DNA from: Bin5 sp963662575
Lineage (GTDB): Bacteria; Chloroflexota; Anaerolineae; Caldilineales; Caldilineaceae
Assembly: GCA_963662575.1 (NCBI GenBank)
Contig: OY759723.1
Span: 744,001 to 808,000 of the forward strand
DNA length: 64,000 nt
Direction: 5' to 3'
The notes below the pieces were generated by a model. The model saw only the letters and a program-made list of their open reading frames with translations, was not told the DNA's origin and made no database searches. Position 1 is the stretch's first letter; the number at the start of each line of letters is the position of its first letter. The position numbers were made by a program, and so were the translations under genes. Below, one piece after another: positions 34,675-43,892 of the stretch.

Positions 34675-36099
34675 CTACAGGCCCGCCAGTTTTTGGCCAT
34701 CAGCAAGGATCGCCGCCACTTTTTCCTTGCGGGTCGTCTCCGTGTAGATCCTGATCAGCGGCTCGGTGCCGGAGAAGCGCACCAGCAGCCAGCCCCCATC
34801 CTCCATCAGGAATTTGTAGCCATCGACAGTGATGCGTTCGGTGATGGCGATGCCGCCCAGGGTACGCCCGCTGATATCGACGCTGTCGAGTCTTTGTTGG
34901 GCAGCGGCCTTCATTTCGGCGCCGGTCAGACGGATGTCGATCCGGTCGTAGAAGTGCTCGCCGACCTTCTCGAAGAGTAGCTGAAGCAGTTCGGTCGGCC
35001 TCTTGCCGGTGCGCACCATCAGGTCCAGCAGACAGAGATTGGACAGAATGCCGTCGCGCTCCGGCACGTGGTCGCGGAAGGCGTAGCCGCCACTCTCCTC
35101 GCCGCCGATGAGCGCGTTGTGCTCCAGCATCGCCGGCGCCACGAATTTGAAGCCGACGCCTGTCTCGACAACGGGCACGTCGTAGGCCGCGCACAGCTTA
35201 TCGAGCATCGAGGTCGTACTGAGGGTCTTGACAATCGGACCGCGCTCGCCGCGCAATTCAAGCAGGTAGTAGGCGAGCAGCCCGTAGACGCGCAGCTGAT
35301 CGACGAACTGGCCGTTCTCATCGCCGAAGCCACAGCGGTCGGCGTCACCGTCGAGGATACAAAGGCAGTCGGCCTCCACGGAGCGGGCGACGGCCAGGCC
35401 GGCGTCCACATTGGGGGGAATCGGCTCGGGGCGGTCCATTTCGGGAAAGGTCGGATTGCGCTGCGCGTGGATTTCGATGACTTCGGTCTTGCCACCGCCG
35501 AGGATTTCGGTCAACCAGCCTGCGCCGTTGCCCCACATGCTGTCGACAACGATTTTGAGACCGGCGTCGCGGATGCCGGTCACGTCGATCAGGCTGGACA
35601 GGTGGGCGAGATAGGCGGCCTGCGGCTGATGACGGCGCACTGTGCCGGCGGCGAGGGCCTCGTCGAGAGGTGTGCTCCGTACGCCGTCCGAATCGGGAAT
35701 ACGGGCTTCGATGGCGGCCAGTCCAGCGGGCGGCACCGCGCCGCCGCTGGCGTCGCGCACTTTGAAGCCGTTGTCCTCGGGCGGATTGTGGCTGGCGGTG
35801 ATGTTTACGGCTCCGACGGCGTTGTTGTTGACGGCAGCGAAGCTGATCACCGGCGTCGGTGAGGCGCCGTCGATCAACAGAACCTGCAGGCCGTTGCCAG
35901 CCAGCACCTCCGCCACCGCGGCGGCAAAGTGTTCACCCTGAAAGCGTTGGTCGTGTCCGACGACGACCGTTTGGGAGGCATAGCCCTCGTCCGAAAGCCA
36001 GTTAGCAAAGCCTTGGGCACAGCGGCGCACATTGGCAAAGGTGTAGTCTTCGGCCATGCGTCCGCGCCAGCCATCGGTGCCAAAGCGTATTTTCGTCAT
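34675..36099 (-). CDS. Phosphoglucomutase/phosphomannomutase family enzyme
   Basis: About 474 residues of the alpha-D-phosphohexomutase superfamily. The phosphoserine loop is ITASHNPPEDNGFK, the metal loop DGDADRCGFGDENG, the sugar-specificity loop GGEESGGYAFRDH, and the C-terminal phosphate-binding loop VRFSGTEPLIRIY. ATG 36099 is chosen because AAGGA lies seven bases upstream; ATG 36105 would touch it. The GEESGG loop fits glucose/mannose phosphates. It could supply hexose 1-phosphate for the glycosyltransferases nearby. Confidence 0.93.
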   Translation of the reverse strand: MTKIRFGTDGWRGRMAEDYTFANVRRCAQGFANWLSDEGYASQTVVVGHDQRFQGEHFAAAVAEVLAGNGLQVLLIDGASPTPVISFAAVNNNAVGAVNITASHNPPEDNGFKVRDASGGAVPPAGLAAIEARIPDSDGVRSTPLDEALAAGTVRRHQPQAAYLAHLSSLIDVTGIRDAGLKIVVDSMWGNGAGWLTEILGGGKTEVIEIHAQRNPTFPEMDRPEPIPPNVDAGLAVARSVEADCLCILDGDADRCGFGDENGQFVDQLRVYGLLAYYLLELRGERGPIVKTLSTTSMLDKLCAAYDVPVVETGVGFKFVAPAMLEHNALIGGEESGGYAFRDHVPERDGILSNLCLLDLMVRTGKRPTELLQLLFEKVGEHFYDRIDIRLTGAEMKAAAQQRLDSVDISGRTLGGIAITERITVDGYKFLMEDGGWLLVRFSGTEPLIRIYTETTRKEKVAAILADGQKLAGL

Positions 36100-36293
36100 G
36101 TACATTCCTTCGGTTCAGGAGATTCTTTCAACCAGGTGACTGTCTGCTCAACGGGGGACATTCTGACCCGGCAACACATACAGCCTTGCTTATCTATTTA
36201 CCTGACGTAAGCCTACTGCATAACAGGGGAATGAGCAAGGAATGGGCGTCAAATGGAGCCGAGCCAGGGTGGAATGATGTGCCCGCTTCACAC

Positions 36294-36322
36294 TTGTAAC
36301 AAAATTGATGATCTGCTATCAT
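36294..36322 (+). promoter_or_regulatory. Probable promoter of the orphan LuxR gene
   Basis: TTGTAA at 36294-36299 and TATCAT at 36317-36322 are 17 bases apart. The start point would be near 36329 and the leader about 98 bases. The remainder of the 36106-36426 gap holds the tandem repeat listed next and nothing else I can name. Confidence 0.5.
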
Positions 36323-36323
36323 T

Positions 36324-36351
36324 GCCGTCGTCATGTAGCCGTCGTCATGTA
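36324..36351 (+). repeat. Perfect 14-bp tandem repeat in the LuxR leader
   Basis: GCCGTCGTCATGTA occurs twice head to tail immediately after the -10 box. It could be an operator at the transcription start or a simple slippage duplication. Confidence 0.6.
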
Positions 36352-36426
36352 ATAGTCCTTCCGGTACTTGTGTAGCCATGTCGTGGCCATCTTGAGTTTC
36401 TGGGATCAGCAATATGCGGGGAACAG

Positions 36427-37077
36427 ATGACAATCGAAAAGGGACTTGAGATTTTGGTAATGGGAGGACGTCCTTTGGAGCACGACGCACTGCTGGAGAG
36501 GCTGAAAGCAGAGGGAGCAAACGTATTTGAGACAGCAGACTATGCGGCCACCCTCCAATTCAGTCAAAACAGAAAGCTGGATCTTATTGTATTGATAGAA
36601 CCTTTTCCACGCGTTGCGCCGCTGCGGGAAATCATCAGGACGCTACGCGCAAAGAACACAACCACCAAACTGTTGGTTTTCAGCAATAATGATCTACCGG
36701 AACGTGTTCGCGCGATACTCATCGCCGGCGCTGATGGATACGTATACAAGGGCGAAGATGTGGAGACTATATTACGCGCCATTGATGTAGTCGCAAAAGG
36801 GGATGTTTGGATCAGTCGCAACCTCATCAACGCTTTAACGTCAGCCCCACTTCCACACCCGACCGAAAATCAACAAAGTATCGACCTGACCGAACGTGAA
36901 CGTCAGGTCTTGAACTTGATAGCCGACGGTCTTAGCAACGCTGAGATCGGCACCTCTCTTCACCTCGCGCAGCAGACCGTGCGCAACTATTCCAGCCGTA
37001 TCTATGAGAAGATAGGCGTTCACACCCACGCTGAAGCCATCGTGTGGGCCATAGAGAACGGTCTCTCACGGCATTGA
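36427..37077 (+). CDS. Orphan LuxR/NarL-type regulator with degenerate receiver
   Basis: A 216-residue protein: receiver-like domain (about 1-125) and LuxR-type helix-turn-helix (about 152-212, LTERERQVLNLIADGLSNAE, then TVRNYSSRIYEKIGVHTHAE). The receiver lacks what is needed for phosphorylation: the usual acidic pair is GG (residues 13-14) and the phospho-Asp position is Ile57 in LDLIVLIEPFP. The conserved lysine (YVYKGE, Lys108) remains. No histidine kinase is nearby. It is therefore probably controlled by something other than phosphotransfer, and is the natural candidate to act on the box array 240 bases downstream. Confidence 0.87.
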   Translation: MTIEKGLEILVMGGRPLEHDALLERLKAEGANVFETADYAATLQFSQNRKLDLIVLIEPFPRVAPLREIIRTLRAKNTTTKLLVFSNNDLPERVRAILIAGADGYVYKGEDVETILRAIDVVAKGDVWISRNLINALTSAPLPHPTENQQSIDLTERERQVLNLIADGLSNAEIGTSLHLAQQTVRNYSSRIYEKIGVHTHAEAIVWAIENGLSRH

Positions 37078-37317
37078 GTTTGATCATCTTATGCCCCCTG
37101 CCCCCGCGCGTTTGTGCAAGATACTCACAGCCTCTCTGTCACCTCACACCAGCCGGTGCTGTGCATATCAGTTTGCCAAAATTTCGTATTGGCGGTGGTA
37201 TTGAAGATCTGATCGCCAAAATATTTGTCAGATAAATATGGTTGGCCCCCCGGTCATCTAGTCCCTTCTTACGCGCGCAGTACCGCAGCCATAGAGAAGC
37301 GGAGTACTTGGTCTAGA

Positions 37318-37380
37318 GTATGGGCATACCTACTCAAATAGGGTATTGGTATACCTATCAAAAGAATACTGGAATACCTT
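37318..37380 (+). promoter_or_regulatory. Three-fold box array upstream of the small secreted protein
   Basis: Three related boxes GTATGGGCATACCTA (37318), GTATTGGTATACCTA (37343) and ATACTGGAATACCTT (37366) are spaced 25 and 23 bases, about two helical turns. The first box is a palindrome (GTATG-GG-CATAC). A weak TTGCTT-16-TAGATT promoter follows at 37427-37454. This is typical of cooperative activator sites. The remainder of the 37078-37493 gap is AT-rich with no other feature. Confidence 0.55.
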
Positions 37381-37493
37381 TACAAACGCTCAGAAAAGGA
37401 ATAGATTGAAGGTGGAGTGAGGAAGGTTGCTTTAGATCAACTCTGTTGTAGATTCGGATAGGAGTAGGCTTTAACTTCACAGGGAGGTGAAAA

Positions 37494-37757
37494 ATGCAAC
37501 GCTCGATCACACATCTTAAGAGGGCAATCGTCATTGGGGCTCTGTTTTTGTCTTGCTTGGGGGTGTTTACCAGCTTCCAAGTCGCACAAGCACATCCTGA
37601 AGTTCCCGAAGGGTGTAAACGGACCCATTTGTTCGACGGTTGTAAGCGTTGTGGGCCCGTCTGGTGGTATAAGTACACGCGGTATGAATTAAAGTGGGAA
37701 TGCCCCGATGGCAGTAGAGGCAGTTACACGTATAGCGGGGCATGCAGAAGTTGTTAG
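37494..37757 (+). CDS. Small secreted six-cysteine protein, unknown
   Basis: I do not recognise this 87-residue protein. It has a clear signal peptide (LKRAIVIGALFLSCLGVFTS, cleavage likely after AQA near residue 33). The mature part of about 54 residues is basic and aromatic with six cysteines in the motifs GCKRT, GCKRCG, WECPDG and GACRSC; the last residue is Cys. GGGAGGTG precedes the ATG at a good distance, so it is surely translated. The even number of cysteines suggests disulfides. A thioredoxin-like membrane protein and an ABC exporter follow in the same direction. A secreted peptide, bacteriocin-like product or surface factor are all possible. Confidence 0.75.
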   Translation: MQRSITHLKRAIVIGALFLSCLGVFTSFQVAQAHPEVPEGCKRTHLFDGCKRCGPVWWYKYTRYELKWECPDGSRGSYTYSGACRSC

Positions 37758-37889
37758 TAACCTGAATTCGGAATCCATGGGGTGTGGGCCAGACTTGGGG
37801 CACTCTGGAGTAGCGGGTTGCGGACCCCAGCGTAACTGCCCAGAGGTAGCCAGGAATTCGCCCCCATTTTGAATCGCACCCGAATTCAT

Positions 37890-37955
37890 GAGCACCTTGT
37901 CAAGCTGGTAGAATAGGGTTTTCGACCAAAAGCCCACCAGCTATGCAAGGTGCTC
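37890..37955. repeat. Imperfect inverted repeat in the 37758-38129 gap
   Basis: GAGCACCTTG (37890) and AGCTGG (37903) pair with CCAGCT (37937) and CAAGGTGCTC (37946) across a 28-base loop. An ATG at 37959 opens MSRLKLM and stops at once. This resembles the end of a lost insertion sequence, but no transposase is readable. Nothing else is visible in this 372-base gap. Confidence 0.45.
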
Positions 37956-38129
37956 ACCATGAGCAGACTCAAATTAATGTAGATCCCAAATGAGACCAAG
38001 AGCTTGTGTGTTTAAAGAATGCAGATGAGACTCCTTAGCTTCAATTTCGGAGTCATTGCGAAAGTTCGTGGTTTGAAATGGGATCCACATTAGTGTCATG
38101 TGTTCACAATATGATAGAGGAGATGGGTT

Positions 38130-38462
38130 ATGCAAAAAAATAAATTTTCCTTCTTATTTCGAGAGAATACATACTTGTACACTATAATATTTATATTTGG
38201 GATCCTGCTAGCTGTTCAGGTCTTCCAAAATCGCATTGCGCTTCAAGGATATTCTTCTTCCTTGGCTGTACAAGAGTCGGCAATTGGGAATCGACTTCCT
38301 TCTCTCACTCTGCAGACACTCAGAGGTAATAGTGTTGGCCTCAATGAATCACAGCAAGATTATACACTTCTCATCTTTCTGCATACGGAATGTGACTTTT
38401 GCAAACTAGACTTGCCTCTCTGGCAGACACTATATGAACGAGGAGAAAAAAAACAACATTAG
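38130..38462 (+). CDS. Membrane-anchored TlpA-like thioredoxin, N-terminal part (frameshifted)
   Basis: The first 110 residues of a TlpA/AhpC-type thiol-disulfide protein. A single span (about 17-35, YLYTIIFIFGILLAVQVF) anchors it. IGNRLPSLTLQTLRGNSVGL opens the thioredoxin fold, and the redox site is HTECDFCKLDLPLW (CxxC, about residues 93-96). The frame ends soon after an A8 run (38446-38453); the rest of the fold continues one frame over in the ORF starting at 38434. With A7 the two would be a single protein of about 200 residues. It may oxidise, reduce or isomerise the cysteines of the small secreted protein. Confidence 0.75.
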   Translation: MQKNKFSFLFRENTYLYTIIFIFGILLAVQVFQNRIALQGYSSSLAVQESAIGNRLPSLTLQTLRGNSVGLNESQQDYTLLIFLHTECDFCKLDLPLWQTLYERGEKKQH

Positions 38463-38739
38463 GGTACTCGGTGTGACTGCGGAGACAGACCGAGATAAGA
38501 TATTAGATTATGTGGAGGAGAACAAAATTTCGTTTCCTGTCTTGCTCGATCTAGACTCAAAATTATTTGCGGCAAGTACAGTGGACTATACCCCGACGAA
38601 AATATTGCTTTCAAGAGACCGGGAAATCGTTCAGGTATGGCGCGGCTGGACGACGCAGTCCTCACATGAGAGCAGCTTGGGCGCGCTGCGAATGATTTTC
38701 AATGTGCATCCACAAGAAGTGCCTCAGCGCCAGGATTAA
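38434..38739 (+). CDS. TlpA-like thioredoxin, C-terminal part (other frame)
   Basis: An ORF of 101 residues overlapping the end of the previous one by 29 bases. It reads NNIRVLGVTAETDRDKILDY, then FPVLLDLDSKLFAASTVDYT and PTKILLSRDREIVQVWRG, which is the second half of a TlpA/AhpC-type thioredoxin fold including the cis-proline region (DYTPTKIL). Alone it lacks the CxxC and would not fold normally. Either the A8 run is an error, or slippage at it produces the full protein, or the gene is dead. It ends 32 bases before the next gene. Confidence 0.7.
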   Translation: MNEEKKNNIRVLGVTAETDRDKILDYVEENKISFPVLLDLDSKLFAASTVDYTPTKILLSRDREIVQVWRGWTTQSSHESSLGALRMIFNVHPQEVPQRQD

Positions 38740-38771
38740 CCAAAGAACTTGGAAAACTGAAAGAATCCCAG

Positions 38772-39470
38772 ATGCAAACCTTCGCCCTGCCCGTCTCGTA
38801 TCACTTCCGCATCTACCAGGCGCAGTTGTCACTGTTTCTCGTCCTCGGCGTTGTTGTTGCCGTCCTTCTCTATCCCTCCAGAGAGACCGGTCAACCATAC
38901 GCGGCGGAGTTTGTCTATTCCAGTTTCGTCTTTGGAGAGATCCTGTTGCCGCCAACTGTCGGCTGGCTTGCCTCCGGCATTATGCTGCGCGATCCGTTCC
39001 AGGAAGTGGTTCTGACAACGCCCTACTCGCAAGGGCGACTGACTCTCGAACGGCTCTCCGTGCTGCTCATCGCCGCGTTGCTTACGTGGCTTGTCTTTCT
39101 ACTCTTCATCTGGCGTCTGGCAGAGCAACCGCAGGTGAATTTCCTGAAGTTGGGGCTGGCGAGCCTGCCGGTGACGCTGTTGTTTGGCGCAACAGGTCTC
39201 TGGAGCGGCCTGCGTCTGCGCGCCTGGGTCGGTGGCGGCTTCAGTGTAACCCTGCTCTGGGGAAGCACTCTGCTCTTTCACAAAGCCTGGTTGAGCCTTC
39301 CCTTTCTCTTTCCATTCCTGACCTACTTCGCCGCGGAACATGGCGAGCATCCATCCTGGTGGACCAACCGGCTGCTCCTGTGCGTCGTTTCCGGCGTTCT
39401 CATCTTCGACACATGCCGCCTCGTCAACAACGAGGAGTTGCTGCTGTCCACAGGCAGAGAAGACGCATGA
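38772..39470 (+). CDS. ABC-2-type membrane protein (exporter subunit 1)
   Basis: A 232-residue protein with about six hydrophobic spans and a short N-terminal cytoplasmic stretch (FALPVSYHFRIYQAQLSL). The plan, including LRDPFQEVVLTTPYSQGRLT after the second span, is that of ABC-2 permeases. The TGA overlaps the ATG of the next gene (ATGA at 39467-39470), so the two proteins are translationally coupled and likely form a heterodimer driven by the ATPase at 41916. Confidence 0.7.
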   Translation: MQTFALPVSYHFRIYQAQLSLFLVLGVVVAVLLYPSRETGQPYAAEFVYSSFVFGEILLPPTVGWLASGIMLRDPFQEVVLTTPYSQGRLTLERLSVLLIAALLTWLVFLLFIWRLAEQPQVNFLKLGLASLPVTLLFGATGLWSGLRLRAWVGGGFSVTLLWGSTLLFHKAWLSLPFLFPFLTYFAAEHGEHPSWWTNRLLLCVVSGVLIFDTCRLVNNEELLLSTGREDA

Positions 39471-41833
39471 GACTGTTCATTGATCTGACCGTCATACAGG
39501 TCATCCTCTTCACCCGGCGTCTCGCCTTTGTCATCTACGCGGTTCTGACGCTGGCCCTGGCGGGGGGTGTCGCTCTCACCGACAGCCTGAGCGGTGGAAC
39601 CGGCGCGTTGGTCGTCCGCGTCAGCAACAACATTTTGTTTTTCCAACTGCCGCTGCTGGCTCTGCTCATCAGCCCGTTGATCGTCCAGAATCAGGGGCCG
39701 CGCAAAGACTGGTTGTGGACAACCTCTCTCGAGCTCCCCCTGTTGGCGCTCAGTCAGTTCGTTGGCGTCGCCCTGGTTCTGTGTGTCACGCTGGCGCTCA
39801 ACGGCTTCCTCGTCCATGCGCTTCTGGTTGTTGTGGGGACGATCCCCGCAGGCGGTGTCGTACCGCTTCTCGGCTATTATCTGTTGTTGCTCCTGCCGGT
39901 CACGCTGGCCGCCGCCAGCGTGGTCATTGCCCTGGCCCTGTTGGCGCGCAATACCTATGTGGTAACGGCGGTCGTCGCCGCCACCAGCGCGCTCACCTGG
40001 TTGGGCCTGCTGATGCCCACGGCCACGTTGCTGACGCCGCTGAACTTCACCTTGCTGACGCTGGACCTGAATCCGGTTGTTGGATTGGGGGCGGAACGTC
40101 CCCTGCTGCTCTCGTTCCTCCTGTTCTACCTGGGCTGTATCCCGCTTCTGCTGCTCCTGGCCACAGCCGGCCATACGCGACTGGACCGCAGAACTGGCTG
40201 GCCCCCAAAGCGGCGGCGCGGCTTTGCCGGTTTTGCGCTTCTGGCTCTCGTCGCGGCCGGCGGTTCCTGGCAACTCTACTCCGTTGCCGCCGCCCAGCGT
40301 TTGGTTCCTCCACCTGCGGCCGAACAGATCGACGTGTGGGAGGTGGTTGACGCCGAACAGCGCGCCACCCTCGAACAAAAGACTTTACAGATACATACGA
40401 AAATGCGTCTGCGCAACCGGAGCGACGAGGCGCAAGCTGTGGTTGAGTTGGCCCTGAATCCAGGGCTGCATGTAATCAACGCAAGCGTGGCGGGGAAAAC
40501 GGTCCCCAGTCGACGCATCGGCGAACTGATTCGCCTAGGCCCACTGTCCACGATAGTTGCCGCGGGCGAGGAGATCGAGTTGGAGCTACTGTATACAGGT
40601 GTCCCCATCCTGCTACGCGAGGATTATCAGCTTGCCAGTACGATTACTGAGGACGACCCGATTTCATTTCAACAGAGCTACGTCAGTTTTGTGGACGACC
40701 ATGCTCTGCAGTGGACGCGTGACAGCGACTGGTTGGCATGGCCGCGCACCCCTGGCCCGCATGTGGCCAGAGAGAGTCACAGTTTGCAGATTTCTCTCGA
40801 CAACTCGGAGGGACCTTTTCTGAGTTCGAGCGAGATCAGCGAACAAACAGGAGACGCCATCATCTATGACTGGAAGAATCCCCCGCAGTTACTGGTAGTT
40901 GGCGGAACATACAGACATGATGTCATTGTTGAAGGAGGTACCTGGACCGGAAAACTGAGCGGAGAGCGGACGATCGCAACCGCCGAAAAACTGTTGCGAT
41001 TACGCCACGCTTTGGGCGAATGGCTTGAGGATCTTCCACATGGTTCATACCAGGCGGTTGAGCTGCCCTACATCCCGCGTAAGCACCTTGCGCTGGGTGG
41101 CCTGATCCTGGGATTCCCCAATCACATAGACAAACAGACCGGATGGCATCCTGTATCTGTCCTGGAACTTGCCCTTCCGGTAAGCCGTTCCTGGTTGTCA
41201 AATCAGATTCATTGGCCAGAAAGTAGGCTGAGTCAAGCCGGCATCCTGCGAAGTTATCAGGTGACGTGCGGACCCCCTGATAAAAATAGAGACGAGTGGG
41301 ACCAGGAATGGGAATGCACACGTGGAAGTTTGGGAGGCGTCAACCCACAAGCACCGCAGGGGCGCTGGATTGAAGAGGTAGATTGGCAGTATGAGGTGAC
41401 GCCTCTTCTACAAGCATTTGCGGTTGTCACTGCGCAGGAACTGGCGCTATCGCTGCAAGGTGACCGAGCGCATATTGAGCAGGAGCAGTCCAAGTGGGAA
41501 AATATGCTCTCCTATTACCAGGAGGGTCGATTCAGCGCCGACCCGCTCTCACCTCCGGGTATTTCGCCGGCGCATCGCCCTGTAGGCGCTTTCAGAACTC
41601 GTAACGGCTGTCAGCTTGCTCACTTCATAGTGGCTCTTAACGGGTTTACGACCCAGTTCGGGCGTGACACTCTGGCCGAACTGCTCGCCGTCTTGGCGCA
41701 AAGACATCCGCTGGGCGGAGATCCCCTTACGGAAGAAGCGGTGCAACAGATCTTGCAAGACACATTCGGCTATGACTTGCCTCCCTCCGAAATGTCCTGC
41801 ACACCTGGGAAAGCGCGAACGCCCGCGCAATGA
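39467..41833 (+). CDS. ABC-2-type membrane protein with large ectodomain (exporter subunit 2)
   Basis: A 788-residue protein. Residues 1 to about 270 hold six or seven membrane spans of ABC-2 type. The remaining 510 or so form a soluble part outside the membrane beginning LEQKTLQIHTKMRLRNRSDE, then VELALNPGLHVINASVAGK. This start resembles the beta domain of permease/M1-aminopeptidase fusions, but the HEXXH zinc motif is missing, so a peptidase is not supported. It may bind or shape the exported product. ATG 39467 is set by the ATGA overlap; open codons upstream to 38702 are a shadow of the previous gene. Confidence 0.7.
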   Translation: MRLFIDLTVIQVILFTRRLAFVIYAVLTLALAGGVALTDSLSGGTGALVVRVSNNILFFQLPLLALLISPLIVQNQGPRKDWLWTTSLELPLLALSQFVGVALVLCVTLALNGFLVHALLVVVGTIPAGGVVPLLGYYLLLLLPVTLAAASVVIALALLARNTYVVTAVVAATSALTWLGLLMPTATLLTPLNFTLLTLDLNPVVGLGAERPLLLSFLLFYLGCIPLLLLLATAGHTRLDRRTGWPPKRRRGFAGFALLALVAAGGSWQLYSVAAAQRLVPPPAAEQIDVWEVVDAEQRATLEQKTLQIHTKMRLRNRSDEAQAVVELALNPGLHVINASVAGKTVPSRRIGELIRLGPLSTIVAAGEEIELELLYTGVPILLREDYQLASTITEDDPISFQQSYVSFVDDHALQWTRDSDWLAWPRTPGPHVARESHSLQISLDNSEGPFLSSSEISEQTGDAIIYDWKNPPQLLVVGGTYRHDVIVEGGTWTGKLSGERTIATAEKLLRLRHALGEWLEDLPHGSYQAVELPYIPRKHLALGGLILGFPNHIDKQTGWHPVSVLELALPVSRSWLSNQIHWPESRLSQAGILRSYQVTCGPPDKNRDEWDQEWECTRGSLGGVNPQAPQGRWIEEVDWQYEVTPLLQAFAVVTAQELALSLQGDRAHIEQEQSKWENMLSYYQEGRFSADPLSPPGISPAHRPVGAFRTRNGCQLAHFIVALNGFTTQFGRDTLAELLAVLAQRHPLGGDPLTEEAVQQILQDTFGYDLPPSEMSCTPGKARTPAQ

Positions 41834-41915
41834 GTAGTAGGTGTCAGGCCTTAATAATCTACTGCTCACTTCTTTCCTACAGTGTCTATCCTTATGTTGA
41901 GCCGGTGTGAATACG

Positions 41916-42806
<891 letters not shown>

Positions 42807-42824
42807 GTTACGATCGGCTTCCAT

Positions 42825-43586
42825 TCATGGCTGTTTGCGCCCGATGAACAGCCCTTCTTGCAGGTGAAAGAGCGTGCGGCCGTCCTCGCTGCGGGGATGG
42901 AGGAACTCTTGCGTCTCGGGTGGGCCGTGAAAGAGGAGGGCACGCAGATAGGACTGCATAACCGGATCGTGGCGTGCGGCCCAGTCTTCGAAGACCATTT
43001 GCTTTTCGAGGATTTCGTGTTGGGTCAGTTCCAGGCCGGCCTGCGAGTAACCTTCCAGCCACTCTTCCGTGCTGAGGCAGCGGCCGTGGCTGGGATCGCG
43101 CAGTTTCTCGAAGGCGTTGACAAAATCGCCGGCGACGCCCGCTGGGACGACGTTATCCACAACCGCCAGAATGCCGCCGGCGCGCAGCACGCGCACGGAC
43201 TCGCGCAGGAAAGCGCCGATATCGGGGAAGTGGTGGGGCGCGATGCGGCAGGTGAGGAGATCGAACTGGCCGTCTGCATAGGGCAGGTTGTCGGCGTCAG
43301 CGTGCTCGACGGTCACGTTGTCGATGCCGCGTTTCGCGGTCTGCTCGCGGGCGACGGTCAGCATCTGCGGAGTGATGTCGGTTGCTCGCACGTTGGCGAC
43401 GTGGGGGGCGAAGGCGAAGGCGGTGTGGCCGGCGGCGGTGGCGATGTCCAGCGCCTGCCAGTGCGGCTGCGGTTCGACCAGCTCGACCAGCCGTTTCAGA
43501 CTGGCGCCCTTGGCGTGGGGCCGACTGGTGATATAGGTCCGGGCATGGGCGCCGAACTGCTCTTGCACTGATTGCTTGTCCGTCAT
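42825..43586 (-). CDS. Class I SAM-dependent methyltransferase
   Basis: A 253-residue UbiE-like methyltransferase. SAM motif I is ALDIATAAGHTAFAFA, motif II region VRATDITPQML, and post-motifs NLPYADGQFDLLTCRIAPHH and VLRAGGILAVVDNVVP. The fold and length match Methyltransf_11-type enzymes; the substrate is not evident. It ends 18 bases from the convergent exporter ATPase. Confidence 0.9.
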   Translation of the reverse strand: MTDKQSVQEQFGAHARTYITSRPHAKGASLKRLVELVEPQPHWQALDIATAAGHTAFAFAPHVANVRATDITPQMLTVAREQTAKRGIDNVTVEHADADNLPYADGQFDLLTCRIAPHHFPDIGAFLRESVRVLRAGGILAVVDNVVPAGVAGDFVNAFEKLRDPSHGRCLSTEEWLEGYSQAGLELTQHEILEKQMVFEDWAARHDPVMQSYLRALLFHGPPETQEFLHPRSEDGRTLFHLQEGLFIGRKQP

Positions 43587-43667
43587 TACTGCCTTTCCTG
43601 AAAGCGGATACCAATCTGATGATGATCATCCGGTGGTTTGCCGCCACCTGAATGCTGAGTGCTCGGA

Positions 43668-43892
43668 TCACATGAATTCGTAAAGAGGCACAGTCTGTGC
43701 TGGTTGGCGTTTTTCCTGGAGCAGGCTCTCAATCTTGCGGACAGTGCCTGGCTGCAGGAGCGCGTCTCCACAGACAGTACAGACATCAGCAGGAACATGG
43801 TCGATGACAACGACCTGCCCATGGCGCCGGACCGTCTGTGTAATTGTTCTCGCTTCGTATTCTCCCGGACATCCCTCAATGCTGCAGTTCAT
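43668..43892 (-). CDS. YgiT/MqsA-type zinc-finger antitoxin-like protein
   Basis: A 74-residue protein with two CxxC-type pairs (MNCSIEGCPGEYE and ADVCTVCGDALLQPG), the zinc domain of YgiT/MqsA antitoxins, followed by a short helical tail; the DNA-binding HTH of full MqsA is absent. GGAGG lies eight bases before ATG 43892, and this ATG overlaps the stop of the upstream DUF4258 frame (ATGA). That coupling is typical for toxin-antitoxin pairs. It would neutralise the DUF4258 protein, whose gene is now broken. Confidence 0.8.
   Translation of the reverse strand: MNCSIEGCPGEYEARTITQTVRRHGQVVVIDHVPADVCTVCGDALLQPGTVRKIESLLQEKRQPAQTVPLYEFM

Noticed and set aside
38702..41833. A single 1043-residue plus-strand reading frame
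   Set aside because: Its first 255 residues run out of frame through the ABC-2 gene at 38772 and look like shadow sequence; the real start is ATG 39467, overlapping the upstream stop.
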